Source of the DNA: CBDCYN01 sp965224205
GTDB lineage: Bacteria; Planctomycetota; Phycisphaerae; Phycisphaerales; Phycisphaeraceae
Reading direction: 5' to 3'
Assembly: GCA_965224205.1 (NCBI GenBank)
Contig: CBDCYN010000009.1
Coordinates: 310,001 to 374,000 of the forward strand
Length of the DNA: 64,000 nt
The notes beneath the pieces were generated by a model that was not told the origin of the DNA, did no database searches, and worked only from the letters and a program-made list of their open reading frames with translations. Made by a program: the position numbers and the translations under genes. Below, one piece after another: positions 34,360 to 43,128 of the stretch. Within the stretch, counting starts at the first letter, position 1, and every line of letters starts with the position of its first letter.

Positions 34360-35314
34360 ACGTCCTGAATCATGCGCACATTTGAAAAGGCAGTTCTCCA
34401 GGTGGATGGTGTTGGTGAGTTAAACAACCCCATTCAAGGAGAACTGCAATGGATCAGGGTACTGGATCGGACCGCGGGATGAAAGAGGTGTTTCGGATCG
34501 ACGAGGCGAAGGTTCGGGGTCACGTGGACCGGGTGGTACGTGAGTCCGTGGAGCAGACGTTGAACCAGCTGCTGGATGCCGAAGCCGAGGTGTTGTGCGG
34601 GGCTGGGCGGTATGAGCGCAGCGATGCCCGCAAGGATACGCGGGCGGGCCACTACCAGCGGAAGCTTCACACGAAGGCGGGTCAGGTGTCGTTGAAGGTG
34701 CCACGGCTGCGGAGCTTGCCGTTCGAGACGCAGATCATCGAGCGGTACAAGCGTCGCGAGAGCAGCGTCGAGGAAGCGTTGATCGAGATGTACCTGGCCG
34801 GGGTGAGCGTGCGTCGGGTCGAGGACATCACGGCGGCGTTGTGGGGCACGAAGGTCAGCCCATCGACGGTCAGCGAGCTGAATCAGAAGGTCTATCAACA
34901 GATCGAGCAGTGGCGGAACAAGCCGATCGAAGGTGAACACCCGTATGTATATCTCGACGGGATCAGCCTCAAACGCTCGTGGGGTGGTGAAGTTCGCAAC
35001 GTGTCGGTGCTGGTGGCGATCGGCGTGGCGACGGACGGGTATCGTGAGGTGCTGGGGATCGCCGAGGGGGCCAAGGAAGACAAGGCGGGTTGGCTGGCGT
35101 TCCTGCGTCACCTCAAGACGCGGGGCCTGCGTGGCGTGAAGCTGTTGATCAGCGATGCGTGTCTGGGTCTGGTCGAGTCGCTTGGCGAACTCTATCCCGA
35201 GTCGTTGTGGCAGCGGTGCGTGGTGCACTGGTACCGCAACGTGTTTAGCATCACCCCCAAGGGCAAGGTCCAGGAGGTGTCGGCGATGCTCAAGGCGATC
35301 CACGCCCAGGAAGA
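34360..35314 (+). mobile_element. IS256-family element, 3' truncated
   Basis: Left end is approximate: it lies between the excisionase fragment and the transposase start. The right end has been removed where IS21 begins at 35315. No complementary right end is found in the window. Confidence 0.7.
34449..35314 (+). pseudogene. IS256 (mutator-type) transposase, C-terminally truncated
   Basis: About 289 residues remain of a protein that is usually near 400. Recognisable are the N-terminal ERSDARKDTRAGHYQRKL, the first catalytic Asp in YVYLDGISLKRSW, the second in LLISDACLGL, and the conserved WQRCVVHWYRNV. The region with the catalytic Glu is lost at the IS21 junction, so the enzyme cannot be active. 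Confidence 0.85.
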
Positions 35315-35488
35315 TGTGAACGTCGGCCAGAAAATGTAGCGCCCGTCGGGGGGCTGACGGTCGGCCCAAAAATGTAGCGCCTTGCCTAGTCCTGAGACTG
35401 GGGCGGCAATGGAACAGTTTTTACTGTTTCACCCCCCCCCAGTAAGGACGCAGACGAGGTGTATACGGATATGTAGTTTTGGACGGAT

Positions 35489-37009
35489 GTGCGGCGTTAT
35501 GTTCTAACCCAGGGCCACAGCAAGCGTTCGGCGTGTCGGAAGTTTGACATCCATTGGCAGACGCTTGAGAAGATCCTCGAATACCCTGAACCCCCGGGGT
35601 ATCGACGGGTCAAACAGGTGGGCGAGAAGAAGATCGATCGGTTCCTGCCGATCCTCCACCAGATCCTCGAGGACGACCGGAAAGCTCCGCGCAAGCAACG
35701 TCACACGATCCGACGGATCTTCGAGGTGTTGTGTCAACATCACGGGTTCGACGGGAAGCTCACGGTCGTGGGCGACGCGGTTCGGGCGTGGAAACGGGTG
35801 CACGCCCAGACGTTTGTGCCGCTGAGTCATCCGTTGGGTGAGGCGCAAGTCGACTTCGGGGAGGCGACGATCTTTCTCAACGGCGAGGCGGTCAAGGTGG
35901 CGTTGTTCGTGATGAGCCTGCCGTATTCGGACGCGGTGTTCGTTCGGGCCTATCCCCGCGAGTGCACCGAGTCGTTCCAGGATGGTCATGTCCGAGCGTT
36001 TGAGTTCTTCGGAGCTGTGCCCACGCGGATTAGCTACGACAATAGCCGGATCGCGGTCAAGAAGTTCGTGGGATCCAGGAAACGGGAACTCACGGACGGG
36101 TTTCTTCGGCTTCAGAGTCATTATCTGTTCGACGAGCACTTCTGCCTAGAGCGCAAGGCTAACGAAAAGGGCCACGTCGAGAACCTGGTGGGATATACCC
36201 GCCGTAACTTCCTGGTGCCGATCCCCCAGGTGCGATCATTCGCTGAACTCAATGAACATCTCGAGCGATGTTGCCGTGCTGAGTTGACCCGGTCGTTACG
36301 AGGTAAAGAAACGACCAAGGGTCAGCGGTTGGACGAGGAACGCTCGGTCATGCTTCCTCTCAAAGAGGAGGCGTTTGAGGCCCGTCGGGTCATATTGGCT
36401 GGAGCCAACTCTCTGAGCCTGGTGCGGTTCGACCGCAACGACTATTCGGTGCCGGTGTCGTGGGCGCATCACCGCCTGACCCTCGTGGGCGACATCGAGA
36501 CGGTGCGGGTCATGCAGGGGGACCAGGTGATCGCCGAACACCTGCGTGACTGGGGCCGTGAACAGGTCCACTTTGACCCGGTGCATTACCTGGCTCTGTT
36601 GGAGCGACGCCCCGGGGCCTTTGATGTGGCCCGTCCCTTGGAGCAATGGGATCTGCCGCCGTGCTTCGGGATCCTGCGTCGCAAACTCGAAGCCGACTGG
36701 GGCTCGAAGGGCACGGGCCAGTTCATCCAAGTGTTGCGGCTATTGGAACGGGCGAGCCTGGGTCAACTCAAGCAAGCGGTGCACAAGGCGTTGGAGTTGG
36801 GCACGGTCACCCCTGACGCCGTACGAGTGATCCTCGAGGGGCTCAAGGAACCCCCCGTGGCGTTATTCAGCCTCGACGGCCGACCGCATCTGAGCGGTGT
36901 CCACGTAGCCAAGCCCGATTTATCCGCCTATGGCTGTCTGCTTCCGCACCCGCTCCAAGAGACGGCGTCCAGCGATATTTGCGGAGGACTTCCGGGGGGT
37001 GCGGCATGA
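35489..37009 (+). CDS. istA: IS21 transposase IstA
   Basis: About 506 aa from a GTG start. The N-terminal helix-turn-helix region (VLTQGHSKRSACRKFDIHW) is followed by an rve core with GEAQVDFGEAT (first Asp), RISYDNSRIAVKK (second Asp) and KANEKGHVENLVGYTRRNF (Glu), and a C-terminal Mu-type beta-barrel. Stop overlaps the istB start (ATGA). Needs IstB for target handling. Confidence 0.93.
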   Translation: MRRYVLTQGHSKRSACRKFDIHWQTLEKILEYPEPPGYRRVKQVGEKKIDRFLPILHQILEDDRKAPRKQRHTIRRIFEVLCQHHGFDGKLTVVGDAVRAWKRVHAQTFVPLSHPLGEAQVDFGEATIFLNGEAVKVALFVMSLPYSDAVFVRAYPRECTESFQDGHVRAFEFFGAVPTRISYDNSRIAVKKFVGSRKRELTDGFLRLQSHYLFDEHFCLERKANEKGHVENLVGYTRRNFLVPIPQVRSFAELNEHLERCCRAELTRSLRGKETTKGQRLDEERSVMLPLKEEAFEARRVILAGANSLSLVRFDRNDYSVPVSWAHHRLTLVGDIETVRVMQGDQVIAEHLRDWGREQVHFDPVHYLALLERRPGAFDVARPLEQWDLPPCFGILRRKLEADWGSKGTGQFIQVLRLLERASLGQLKQAVHKALELGTVTPDAVRVILEGLKEPPVALFSLDGRPHLSGVHVAKPDLSAYGCLLPHPLQETASSDICGGLPGGAA

Positions 37010-37767
37010 GCAAGAGCACCGTCCTACTGGAACACCACCTCAAGGCGTTGAAGCTGCCGACGATGCTACGCGAGTACGCCAAGATCGCCCGCCGCTGTGC
37101 CCAGCAGAACGTGGGTCACGTCGGGTTCCTTCTGCAACTGGTCGAGCTGGAGCTGATCGAACGTGAACGCCGCGCCGCAGAGCGTCGGCTCAAAGCCGCC
37201 AAGTTCCCATCGCCCAAGACGCTCGAAGGCTTCGACTTCGCCGCCCAACCGTCGATCAACAAAGCCCTGGTTACCGAGCTGATGCGGTGTGTGTATCTCG
37301 ACCATCGCGAGAACATCCTGCTGGTCGGTAACCCCGGCACGGGCAAGACCCATGTCGCCACCGCCCTGGGCATGGAAGCGTGCCACCGTGGCAAGAAGGT
37401 GCGGTTCTACAAGGTCACCGAGCTGATGACCCAGATGATGGAAGCTCGCGAAGAGCAGGTCCTGGGTCGGCTCAAGAACCAATTGGCCAAGCTGGACCTG
37501 TTGATCCTCGATGAACTGGGCTACGTCCCAGCCAGCAAGCTGGGAGCCGAGTTGCTGTTCGATGTGATCTCGACCGCCTACGAACGAACCAGCGTGATCG
37601 TGACGACCAACCTCCCGTTTGAACGTTGGGTGGAGGTGCTTGGCAGCGAACGCCTCACCGGCGCGGCGCTCGACCGGCTCACCCACCGCTGCCACGTGCT
37701 CGAAGCCAACGGTCCTAGCTACCGACTCAAGGACGCCAAGCGGCGACGTAAACCCAAAGACAAATAA
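37006..37767 (+). CDS. istB: IS21 helper ATPase IstB
   Basis: 253 aa AAA+ ATPase: Walker A LLVGNPGTGKTHVATAL, Walker B LLILDELGYVP, sensor VIVTTNLPFERW. DnaC-like helper that remodels IstA on target DNA. Starts within the istA stop (ATGA), so translation is coupled. The 3' part reappears inverted at 61114-61471. Confidence 0.95.
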   Translation: MSKSTVLLEHHLKALKLPTMLREYAKIARRCAQQNVGHVGFLLQLVELELIERERRAAERRLKAAKFPSPKTLEGFDFAAQPSINKALVTELMRCVYLDHRENILLVGNPGTGKTHVATALGMEACHRGKKVRFYKVTELMTQMMEAREEQVLGRLKNQLAKLDLLILDELGYVPASKLGAELLFDVISTAYERTSVIVTTNLPFERWVEVLGSERLTGAALDRLTHRCHVLEANGPSYRLKDAKRRRKPKDK

Positions 37768-37976
37768 TCACTCAGGAGATCAACCAAGAGGCTGGACCAA
37801 CCCTCCAGCCAGAGATACAGTCATCCCCGGCGCCACATTTTTTACTCGACGGGCGCTACATTTTCTGACCGACGTTCACAGGTGCGCATCGATCGGCGTG
37901 ACCTAGATGAGTTCATCGAGCGGGCCAAGGGGCACGAGCCGTCGGCACCCGATGCGCAAGAGAAAGGGGCTGACCG

Positions 37977-38272
37977 ATGACAGACAGCCCCATTTCAAAG
38001 GTGCTTGAGAAATTATACAGCGTCACCGGGTTCGAGCCGAAGCGTCGAGGCACCGGCTCGATCACTCGCTGTCCGGCCCACAACGATCATAACCCGAGCC
38101 TGTTGATCAGCGAGGGTGGCGACGGACGAGTGTTGCTGAAATGCTTCGCCGGGTGTTCGACCGAGAGCATTATGGATGCACTGGGGATGCCGATGAGCTT
38201 GTTGTTTCCCGACAATGGCAGGGAAAGCCAACACAGACCCAGACCGCAGACCACCCCCAGAAACGCGAAACT
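37977..38272 (+). pseudogene. phage/plasmid-type primase, N-terminal fragment
   Basis: About 98 residues before IS630-B begins. The zinc-ribbon of CHC2/Toprim-N primases is intact: RCPAHNDHNPSLLIS, then LLKCFAGCSTESIM. The helicase-primase body is missing. Translationally coupled (ATGA) to the excisionase gene, so both were part of one replication/excision module of the tRNA-Tyr element. Confidence 0.8.
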
Positions 38273-38365
38273 ATACCTTCCTCGGGTGAGTTTGTCTGAT
38301 CGGTAGAATAGGCTGACGTTAGCGGTTTGATTTTACTACGAAGTCACTGGACACAGGAGGCATGG

Positions 38366-38893
38366 ATGCTTCAGATCACATTGACGGACGATGCGGTGGC
38401 GGCGTTGGATCGGGGGCGTTTTAGCGATCCAGATCCGCGGGTGCGGCGGAAGTTGCAGGTGGTTTGGCTCAAGAGCCATGGGTTGGCACATCGGCAGATC
38501 GCGGCCTTGGCAGGGGTCAGCAGCCGGACGGTGCAGCGTTATTTGAATACGTACCTCGACGGTGGGATCGAGGCGTTGAGGCAAAACGGCTACCGGGGTC
38601 AGCCCAGTCAATTGAACGCGCACGGCCCGAAGGTCAAGGCGTCTTTGGAACAACACCCGCCGTCGACGATCCACGAGGCGAGCCATCAGATCACGCAACT
38701 CACCGGTCTGCGTCGCGGCCCGACGCAAGTGCGAGCTTTTTTGAAACGGCTGGGTCTGCGTCGTCGCAAGCTCGGGGGTGTGCCGGGCAAGCTTGATCAG
38801 GCCAAGCATCAACAGCAGCGTGAATTCCTTGAACAGACCCTCGATCCGGCTTTGGACGAAGCCGAACGGGGTGATCGCAGGGTTTTTTTGTAG
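38366..38893 (+). CDS. IS630-B transposase, frame A
   Basis: 175 aa starting MLQITL. Two helix-turn-helix regions (SHGLAHRQIAALAGVSSRTV and the later RGPTQVRAFLKRLGLRRRK). It ends in a run of seven T (GGTTTTTTTGTAG); a -1 slip there gives VFFVDACHFVHG and continues into frame B. Confidence 0.88.
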   Translation: MLQITLTDDAVAALDRGRFSDPDPRVRRKLQVVWLKSHGLAHRQIAALAGVSSRTVQRYLNTYLDGGIEALRQNGYRGQPSQLNAHGPKVKASLEQHPPSTIHEASHQITQLTGLRRGPTQVRAFLKRLGLRRRKLGGVPGKLDQAKHQQQREFLEQTLDPALDEAERGDRRVFL

Positions 38894-39417
38894 ACGCCTG
38901 CCACTTCGTCCATGGCGCGTTTCTGTGCTACGTGTGGTGCGTGGTGAGGCTGTTCATCCGCACGCCCACCGGCCGCCGCCGGCTGAACGTGTTGGGGGCG
39001 TTGGATTTCGTGACCCGAGAGTTGGTGACCGTCACGAACACGACGTACATCACGGCCCAAACGGTCTGCGAATTACTCGAGACGCTCGCGGGGCGTTACC
39101 CCGGCCAAGCGATCACCCTGGTGCTGGACAACGCGCGGTATCAACGCTGCCGGTTGGTCCAAGATCGGGCCGTGGGGTTGGGCATCGAGTTGATGTTCCT
39201 GCCGTCCTACTCGCCGCACCTGAACCTGATCGAACGGATCTGGGGCCTGCTCAAGAAACGCTGCCTCAACGGCCGGTGCTACGAAACGTTCGATCGATTT
39301 CAGCAAGCCATCCACGACGGCATCGCCAAGCTGGCCACCGACGACAAACCCAACGTCCAAACCCTCATCACCCGCAACTTCCAACACTTCAACAATCGGA
39401 CAATCTTAGCCGCGTGA
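38884..39417 (+). CDS. IS630-B transposase, frame B (DDE domain)
   Basis: Catalytic part, made by -1 frameshift at the T7 run. FFVDACHFVHG (first Asp), ITLVLDNARYQRC (second Asp), YSPHLNLIERIWGL (Glu). The first Met is at 38932. It differs from copy 3 by one residue (Cys against Tyr in NGR-C/Y-YETF). Confidence 0.88.
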   Translation, partial: FFVDACHFVHGAFLCYVWCVVRLFIRTPTGRRRLNVLGALDFVTRELVTVTNTTYITAQTVCELLETLAGRYPGQAITLVLDNARYQRCRLVQDRAVGLGIELMFLPSYSPHLNLIERIWGLLKKRCLNGRCYETFDRFQQAIHDGIAKLATDDKPNVQTLITRNFQHFNNRTILAA

Positions 39418-39423
39418 GGTATA

Positions 39424-39812
39424 ACGCCAATCTACGGACACAACTCCATCGGATCATCCGCAGAGCCGGGTTGGAGCCGTGGCCGAAACTGTTTAAAAAC
39501 CTGCGCAGCACCCGCGAGACCGAACTAGCAGAAACGTTCCCTATTCATGTGGTCTGTGCCTGGATCGGTAACTCTCAGCCTGTGGCAGCCAATCACTATC
39601 TGCAAGTCACCGACGATCACTTCGCACAAGCCAGCCAACCCTCAGCCGATGCGGTGCAAAATCCGGTGCAGCAACCCGCCGAACCAAGTCGAAACCAATC
39701 GAAAAACGCAAACGGGAAATGCGCGAAACTCTCTATGTTTCAAGAGGATTCGACTGATTGCAAGTCATTGCAAAAGATGGGAATGGGCGCGGGAGGATTC
39801 GAACCTCCGTAG
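39424..39812 (+). pseudogene. tyrosine integrase, C-terminal fragment ending in the tRNA
   Basis: The frame starts at the IS630-B edge. NLRSTRETELAETFPIHVV and GNSQPVAANHYLQVTD hold the late Arg and the catalytic Tyr of a tyrosine recombinase; the N-terminal part and the first Arg are gone. The last codons (MGMGAGGFEPP) are written by the antisense of the tRNA-Tyr 3' end, a common layout when an element is integrated at a tRNA. Confidence 0.85.
39630..39805 (+). repeat. att-like duplication, right copy
   Basis: Partner of 9133-9306. It consists of the integrase tail and the last 22 bases of tRNA-Tyr. Here the match continues into an intact tRNA, so this is the side that keeps the functional gene. 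Confidence 0.8.
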
Positions 39813-39866
39813 GAATAATCCAGCAGATTTACAGTCTGCCCCGTTTGGCCACTTCGGTACACGCCC
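39784..39866 (-). tRNA. tRNA-Tyr (anticodon GTA)
   Basis: 83 bases. Acceptor GGGCGTG pairs with CGCGCCC (one G-T pair), anticodon stem GCAGA/TCTGC with loop CTGTAAA, long variable arm as in bacterial tRNA-Tyr, T arm GGAGG-TTCGAAT-CCTCC, discriminator A. CCA is not encoded. The 3' end is the integration site of the adjacent element. Confidence 0.96.
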
Positions 39867-40081
39867 TTCAGTAATAACAAGCACTTACGTCTATCCGGTC
39901 CTAAATAAACTCCTAACAAAAGTGTCCCGAAAGTGTCCCGAGAAATACCCGTCACGTGATAAGAATCCTACCACAGAATCGGCCATCGCGCCACCCCAAT
40001 CCAATCAGTCCTCAAGGTCACCCGAACAGGGCCCGAAGGTATTAGGAAGAGGCCGGTATATCAGGCCCAGGGGTCCGAGTG

Positions 40082-40363
40082 ATGAGTCAACGCAAAGCCA
40101 GGACACGAGCGGTCACCCTGCACGTCTATGACTGTATCCTCGCTCGGTTCAACAAGATAGCCCACGACGAATTCGATAACAATAAGGGGCTCGTCCAATC
40201 CGCAGCCATGATGATGTTCGACATGGCCCCCGCCGAGCAGCGGCAGCAGCTCGTGGACGCGATCCTATTAGCCGAGCACCGTAGCGGCGATCAGTCCGTC
40301 GCCTCGATGGCCAAGGCCATCCTCGCCGATTGGCAGGCAAAGTTTCAGGTGACCCCCTCCTAG
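40082..40363 (+). CDS. small hypothetical protein
   Basis: 93 aa, not recognised. Soluble, mostly helical; opens with basic residues (MSQRKARTRAVTLHVYD), then FNKIAHDEFDNNKGLVQSAA and a C-terminal helix. The length and an N-terminal strand before two helices could fit a ribbon-helix-helix-like DNA-binding protein, but this is weak. It lies between tRNA-Tyr and the IS3 element. Confidence 0.5.
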   Translation: MSQRKARTRAVTLHVYDCILARFNKIAHDEFDNNKGLVQSAAMMMFDMAPAEQRQQLVDAILLAEHRSGDQSVASMAKAILADWQAKFQVTPS

Positions 40364-40422
40364 AAAATTGATCCAGGTTTTGTGAGAGAATCCAACCGGC
40401 CTTTGGCCGGAAAGGATTGCTC

Positions 40423-40698
40423 ATGAAGAAGCGATTGATGCCGGAACAGATCGTGGCGAAGTTACGTGCGGCGGACGTAGAACTTGGCAAAGGCCAGAAG
40501 GTGCCCCAGGTGTGCAAACAGCTGGGCATCAGCCAGCAGACGTACTATCGTTGGCGGACGAAATACGGCGGGATGGACCCGCAGATGGCCAAGCAGCTCA
40601 GAGCCCTTGAGAAGGAGAACACCCGGCTCAAGAAGCTCGTCGCCGACCAAGCGTTGGACATGGCGATCCTCAAGGAGGCAGCCCGCCCAAACTTGTAG
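40423..40698 (+). CDS. IS3 OrfA
   Basis: 91 aa. Helix-turn-helix (QVCKQLGISQQTYYRWRTKY) and a leucine-zipper-like helix (LRALEKENTRLKKLVADQAL), as in IS407/IS51-group elements. The frame ends NL-stop; frame B is open across this point. Confidence 0.9.
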   Translation: MKKRLMPEQIVAKLRAADVELGKGQKVPQVCKQLGISQQTYYRWRTKYGGMDPQMAKQLRALEKENTRLKKLVADQALDMAILKEAARPNL

Positions 40699-40721
40699 AC
40701 CCCGAGCGTCGGCGTCGAGCC

Positions 40722-41654
40722 GTGGACTCGGTGCGTCGTCGTTTGGGGCGTGACAAGATCTCGCAGCGTCGTGCCTGTAAGGCGTTGGGCCAACCCCGTA
40801 GCACGCAGCGTTACCTACCTAAGCAACCGGAGAAAGATCGGGCGTTGATCGAGGCGATGCGGCGGATCGCCGACGAGCATCCGCGGTACGGCTGCGAGCG
40901 GGTGCACCCGATGCTTCATGCATCAGATGGATCGGGGGGCTTGGGCCGTGTCCACCGGTTGTGGAAACAAGAACACATGCCGGTGCCCAGGAAGCAGCAC
41001 AAACGCCGTCGTTGACCGGGCCACCCCGGAAGCAGCGGCAACGGCTGTATCCGTTATCGCGCCACCCACCGCAATCACGTCTGGTCGTACGACTTCGTGA
41101 CCGAACGGACCGAAGACGGCAAGCAGCTGAAGCTGTTGGTGGTGATCGATGAGTACACCCGCGAGTGTTTGGCCATCGAAGCGGGCCGATCATTCACAGC
41201 CAAGGACGTGATCTTGACGCTGCAGTACTTGTTCGCGGTGCGTGGGGCACCGGGCCACATCCGAAGTGACAATGGCCCCGAGTTCATCGCCAAAGAAGTC
41301 CGACGCTGGCTGGAACGAGCGGTGGTGCGTACCTTGTATATCAACAAAGCCAGCCCTTGGGAGAACGCCTACGTGGAGTCATTCAACGGCAAGCTACGAG
41401 ACGAACTGCTCAACGGCGAGTTGTTCTTGAGCTTGGCCGAAGCCAGGTACGTACTCGATGAGTGGCGACTCGATTACAACCACCGCCGCCCGCACTCGTC
41501 ACTGGATTGGCAAACCCCCGCCGCGTTTGCGGCGAGTTTAGAAGAACCATTGGCCGGGGCGTTCCCGGCCGCGTCGCCTGGTGGCTCTCCGGTCGGGGCT
41601 GCGCCCCTCCCTCCGACCCACCAGGCGGATCAACACACACCGATTCTCTCATAA
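40722..41654 (+). pseudogene. IS3 OrfB with in-frame stop
   Basis: Integrase-core transposase in a single frame from 40722 to 41654 except for one TGA at 41013-41015 (KRRR-stop-PGHPG). Before it lies the HTH-21-like region (HPRYGCERVHPML), after it VWSYDFVTERT (first Asp), IRSDNGPEF (second Asp) and NAYVESFNGKLRDE (Glu). A single base change would reopen it. Unless the stop is read through, no active enzyme is made. Confidence 0.85.
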
Positions 41655-41680
41655 ACACTGGCACAAAAACCCCGAGGGGG

Positions 41681-41855
41681 TCACATGATGTGTCGTTTCA
41701 TCAGAGACCAGTCGCCGGGTACCGGTTCGACTCCAAAACCTTTCCAGAGATTATATTGGTCATCATCATGAGCGTGGGTCGGATCTAGGACAAAACCTCG
41801 ACGGTAGTACCGGCGGCGTGGATCCTTCAACCACAGCTTGACGGCCTCAACTTCT
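41681..41855 (-). pseudogene. fragment of a phage/plasmid primase-helicase
   Basis: About 58 codons between the IS3 right end and IS481 copy 2, giving RRYYRRGFVLDPTHA and YNLWKGFGVEPVPGDWSLM. The YNLW-GF--EP--GDWS block is typical of the primase-helicase (DUF5906/virulence-E) proteins of integrated elements. Both ends are missing. It is on the opposite strand to the primase fragment at 37977. Confidence 0.6.
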
Positions 41856-41861
41856 CTAAAA

Positions 41862-43128
41862 TGTACTAGCCACCACTTCATCTGACACGCGAGAGTTATC
41901 TGGCAACAGCAAGACTGCCGCTTCGAGTGTCTTTCGTCCGCGCCTCGATCGCGCCTTGGGTGACGCCCAGATCCTCGGCTCGGCTCTCGTTCGCTTCGCT
42001 CACCCGAACCCCTTCTAGAGAAGAGCCATCGAGCCGCTTGGCGTGGGCTAACGGGATCGAATCCTTGAACGTCGCCATCGGGGTCTTGCCGTAACAGTAG
42101 CGGCCGCTGTGGGGTCGCTGTTCATTGTACGTCACCAGCCACGCATCCAAGTCGGCTTGGAGTTCTTCGAGGCTCGTGTAGATCTTCTTGCGGAACGCGA
42201 TGCTATAAAACTCGTCCTGCATCGTCTTGTGCAGCCGTTCGCAGATCCCGTTGGTCTGCGGGCTTCGGGCTTTGGTCTTGGTGTGATCGATGTCCTCGAT
42301 CGCCAGGTACAGCTGATATTCGTGGTGCTCACGATTCCCGCAGTACTCCGTGCCGCGGTCGGTGAGGATGCGTAGCAGGTCCACGTCGTGCTGTTCGTAC
42401 CACGGGATCACCCGGTCGTTGAGCAGATCCGCGGCCACGAGGGCGTTCTTGCGATCATAGAGCTTTGCGTGCGCCACCCGCGTATACGTATCGATAAACG
42501 TCTGCTGATAGATCCGGCCCACGCCCTTGATCGTGCCCACGTAATACGTGTCTTGAGCCCCGAGGTAGCCGGGGTGTTCGGTTTCAATTTCACCGTGGGC
42601 CTGCTTGTCTTGCTTGGCTTTTTCCAACGCCACGACCTGGGCTTCGGTCAGCACGGTGTGGTCGGGGTCCTGAGCCATCTTGGCTTCGAGTGCCTTGAGT
42701 CGCTTCTTGAACGTCTCAAGATCATGCCGCAGCCACACGCTTCGCACCCCGCCCGGTGAGATGAGCTTGCCTTGCTTCTTGAGTTCGTTCGACACCCGCA
42801 CCTGCCCGTAAGCGGGCTGCTCGATCGCGAACGCGACCACGGCTTGCTCGATCTCGGGGTCGACGCGGTTGGCCAGGATCGGCTTCTTGCGGCTGATCTC
42901 TTGAAGGGCCAACTCCCCGCCCTGGTCGTAGAGCTGCTTGAACCGGTAGAAACTGTCTCGAGAATACCCCATCACCTTGCACGCCTGCGACACGCTGCCC
43001 AGCGCCTGGGCCAGCTTGAGCAACCCCACTTTGTTGGCAATGATCTTCTGGTCGGTGGTCATCTGACGGTCTCCTTCTGTGAGAAACAAAGATTAACGGA
43101 AGCGTCAGATGAAGTCTTAACTAATACA
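41862..43128 (-). mobile_element. IS481-family element, copy 2
   Basis: 1267 bp with the same ends as copy 1. The flanks differ (CTCTAAA left, GATCACC right), so there is no target duplication; the right flank is the interior of IS630-B. The present junctions come from recombination or deletion after insertion. Confidence 0.92.
41896..43062 (-). CDS. IS481 transposase (copy 2)
   Basis: 388 aa, the same protein as in copy 1. The DNA carries CTCGAG at the site where copy 1 has CCCGGG (see the finding on silent changes). Complete catalytic core. Confidence 0.93.
   Translation of the reverse strand: MTTDQKIIANKVGLLKLAQALGSVSQACKVMGYSRDSFYRFKQLYDQGGELALQEISRKKPILANRVDPEIEQAVVAFAIEQPAYGQVRVSNELKKQGKLISPGGVRSVWLRHDLETFKKRLKALEAKMAQDPDHTVLTEAQVVALEKAKQDKQAHGEIETEHPGYLGAQDTYYVGTIKGVGRIYQQTFIDTYTRVAHAKLYDRKNALVAADLLNDRVIPWYEQHDVDLLRILTDRGTEYCGNREHHEYQLYLAIEDIDHTKTKARSPQTNGICERLHKTMQDEFYSIAFRKKIYTSLEELQADLDAWLVTYNEQRPHSGRYCYGKTPMATFKDSIPLAHAKRLDGSSLEGVRVSEANESRAEDLGVTQGAIEARTKDTRSGSLAVAR

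Larger units (their letters stand above)
35315..37880 (+). mobile_element. IS21-family element, complete
   Basis: About 2.57 kb between inverted ends TGTGAACGTCGGCCAGAAAA and TGTGAACGTCGGTCAGAAAA (right end read inward), with further internal repeats of AAAATGTAGCGCC. It contains istA and istB. The two flanks belong to different sequences (IS256 left, excisionase gene right), so an adjacent deletion followed insertion. A 471-bp right-end fragment is at 61001-61471. Confidence 0.9.
34223..37980 (+). pseudogene. excisionase-like HTH gene split by IS256 and IS21
   Basis: The left part (34223 to about 34355) starts after GGGAG and gives MDTTEVAELLGVSVRQVYRLSE, a MerR/Xis-type helix-turn-helix. 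The right part (37881-37980) gives VRIDRRDLDEFIERAKG and ends at TGA overlapping the ATG of the primase gene (ATGA). Together they form one small excisionase/AlpA-like protein with its middle (the wing) missing. Such genes sit next to primases and integrases in integrative elements. The two IS elements between the halves and the missing middle show that it is dead. Confidence 0.75.
38272..39423 (+). mobile_element. IS630-family element B, copy 1 (complete)
   Basis: About 1.15 kb between TATACCTTCCTCGGG and (read inward) TATACCTCACGCGGC, bounded by TA. It separates the primase fragment from the integrase fragment; the two flanks do not rejoin into one gene, so sequence was lost at this site. 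Further copies: partial at 43129-43733 and complete but inverted at 61472-62623. Confidence 0.9.
40369..41665 (+). mobile_element. IS3-family element (decayed)
   Basis: Ends read inward TGATCCAGGTTTTGTGAGAGA on the left and TGTGCCAGTGTTTATGAGAGA on the right, about 1.3 kb. It carries the two-frame IS3 layout with an internal stop in the second frame. No clear short target duplication. Confidence 0.85.

Noticed and set aside
40722..41654. Two separate IS3 genes at 40722-41015 and 41097-41654
   Set aside because: Both are in the same frame and form one OrfB interrupted by a single TGA.
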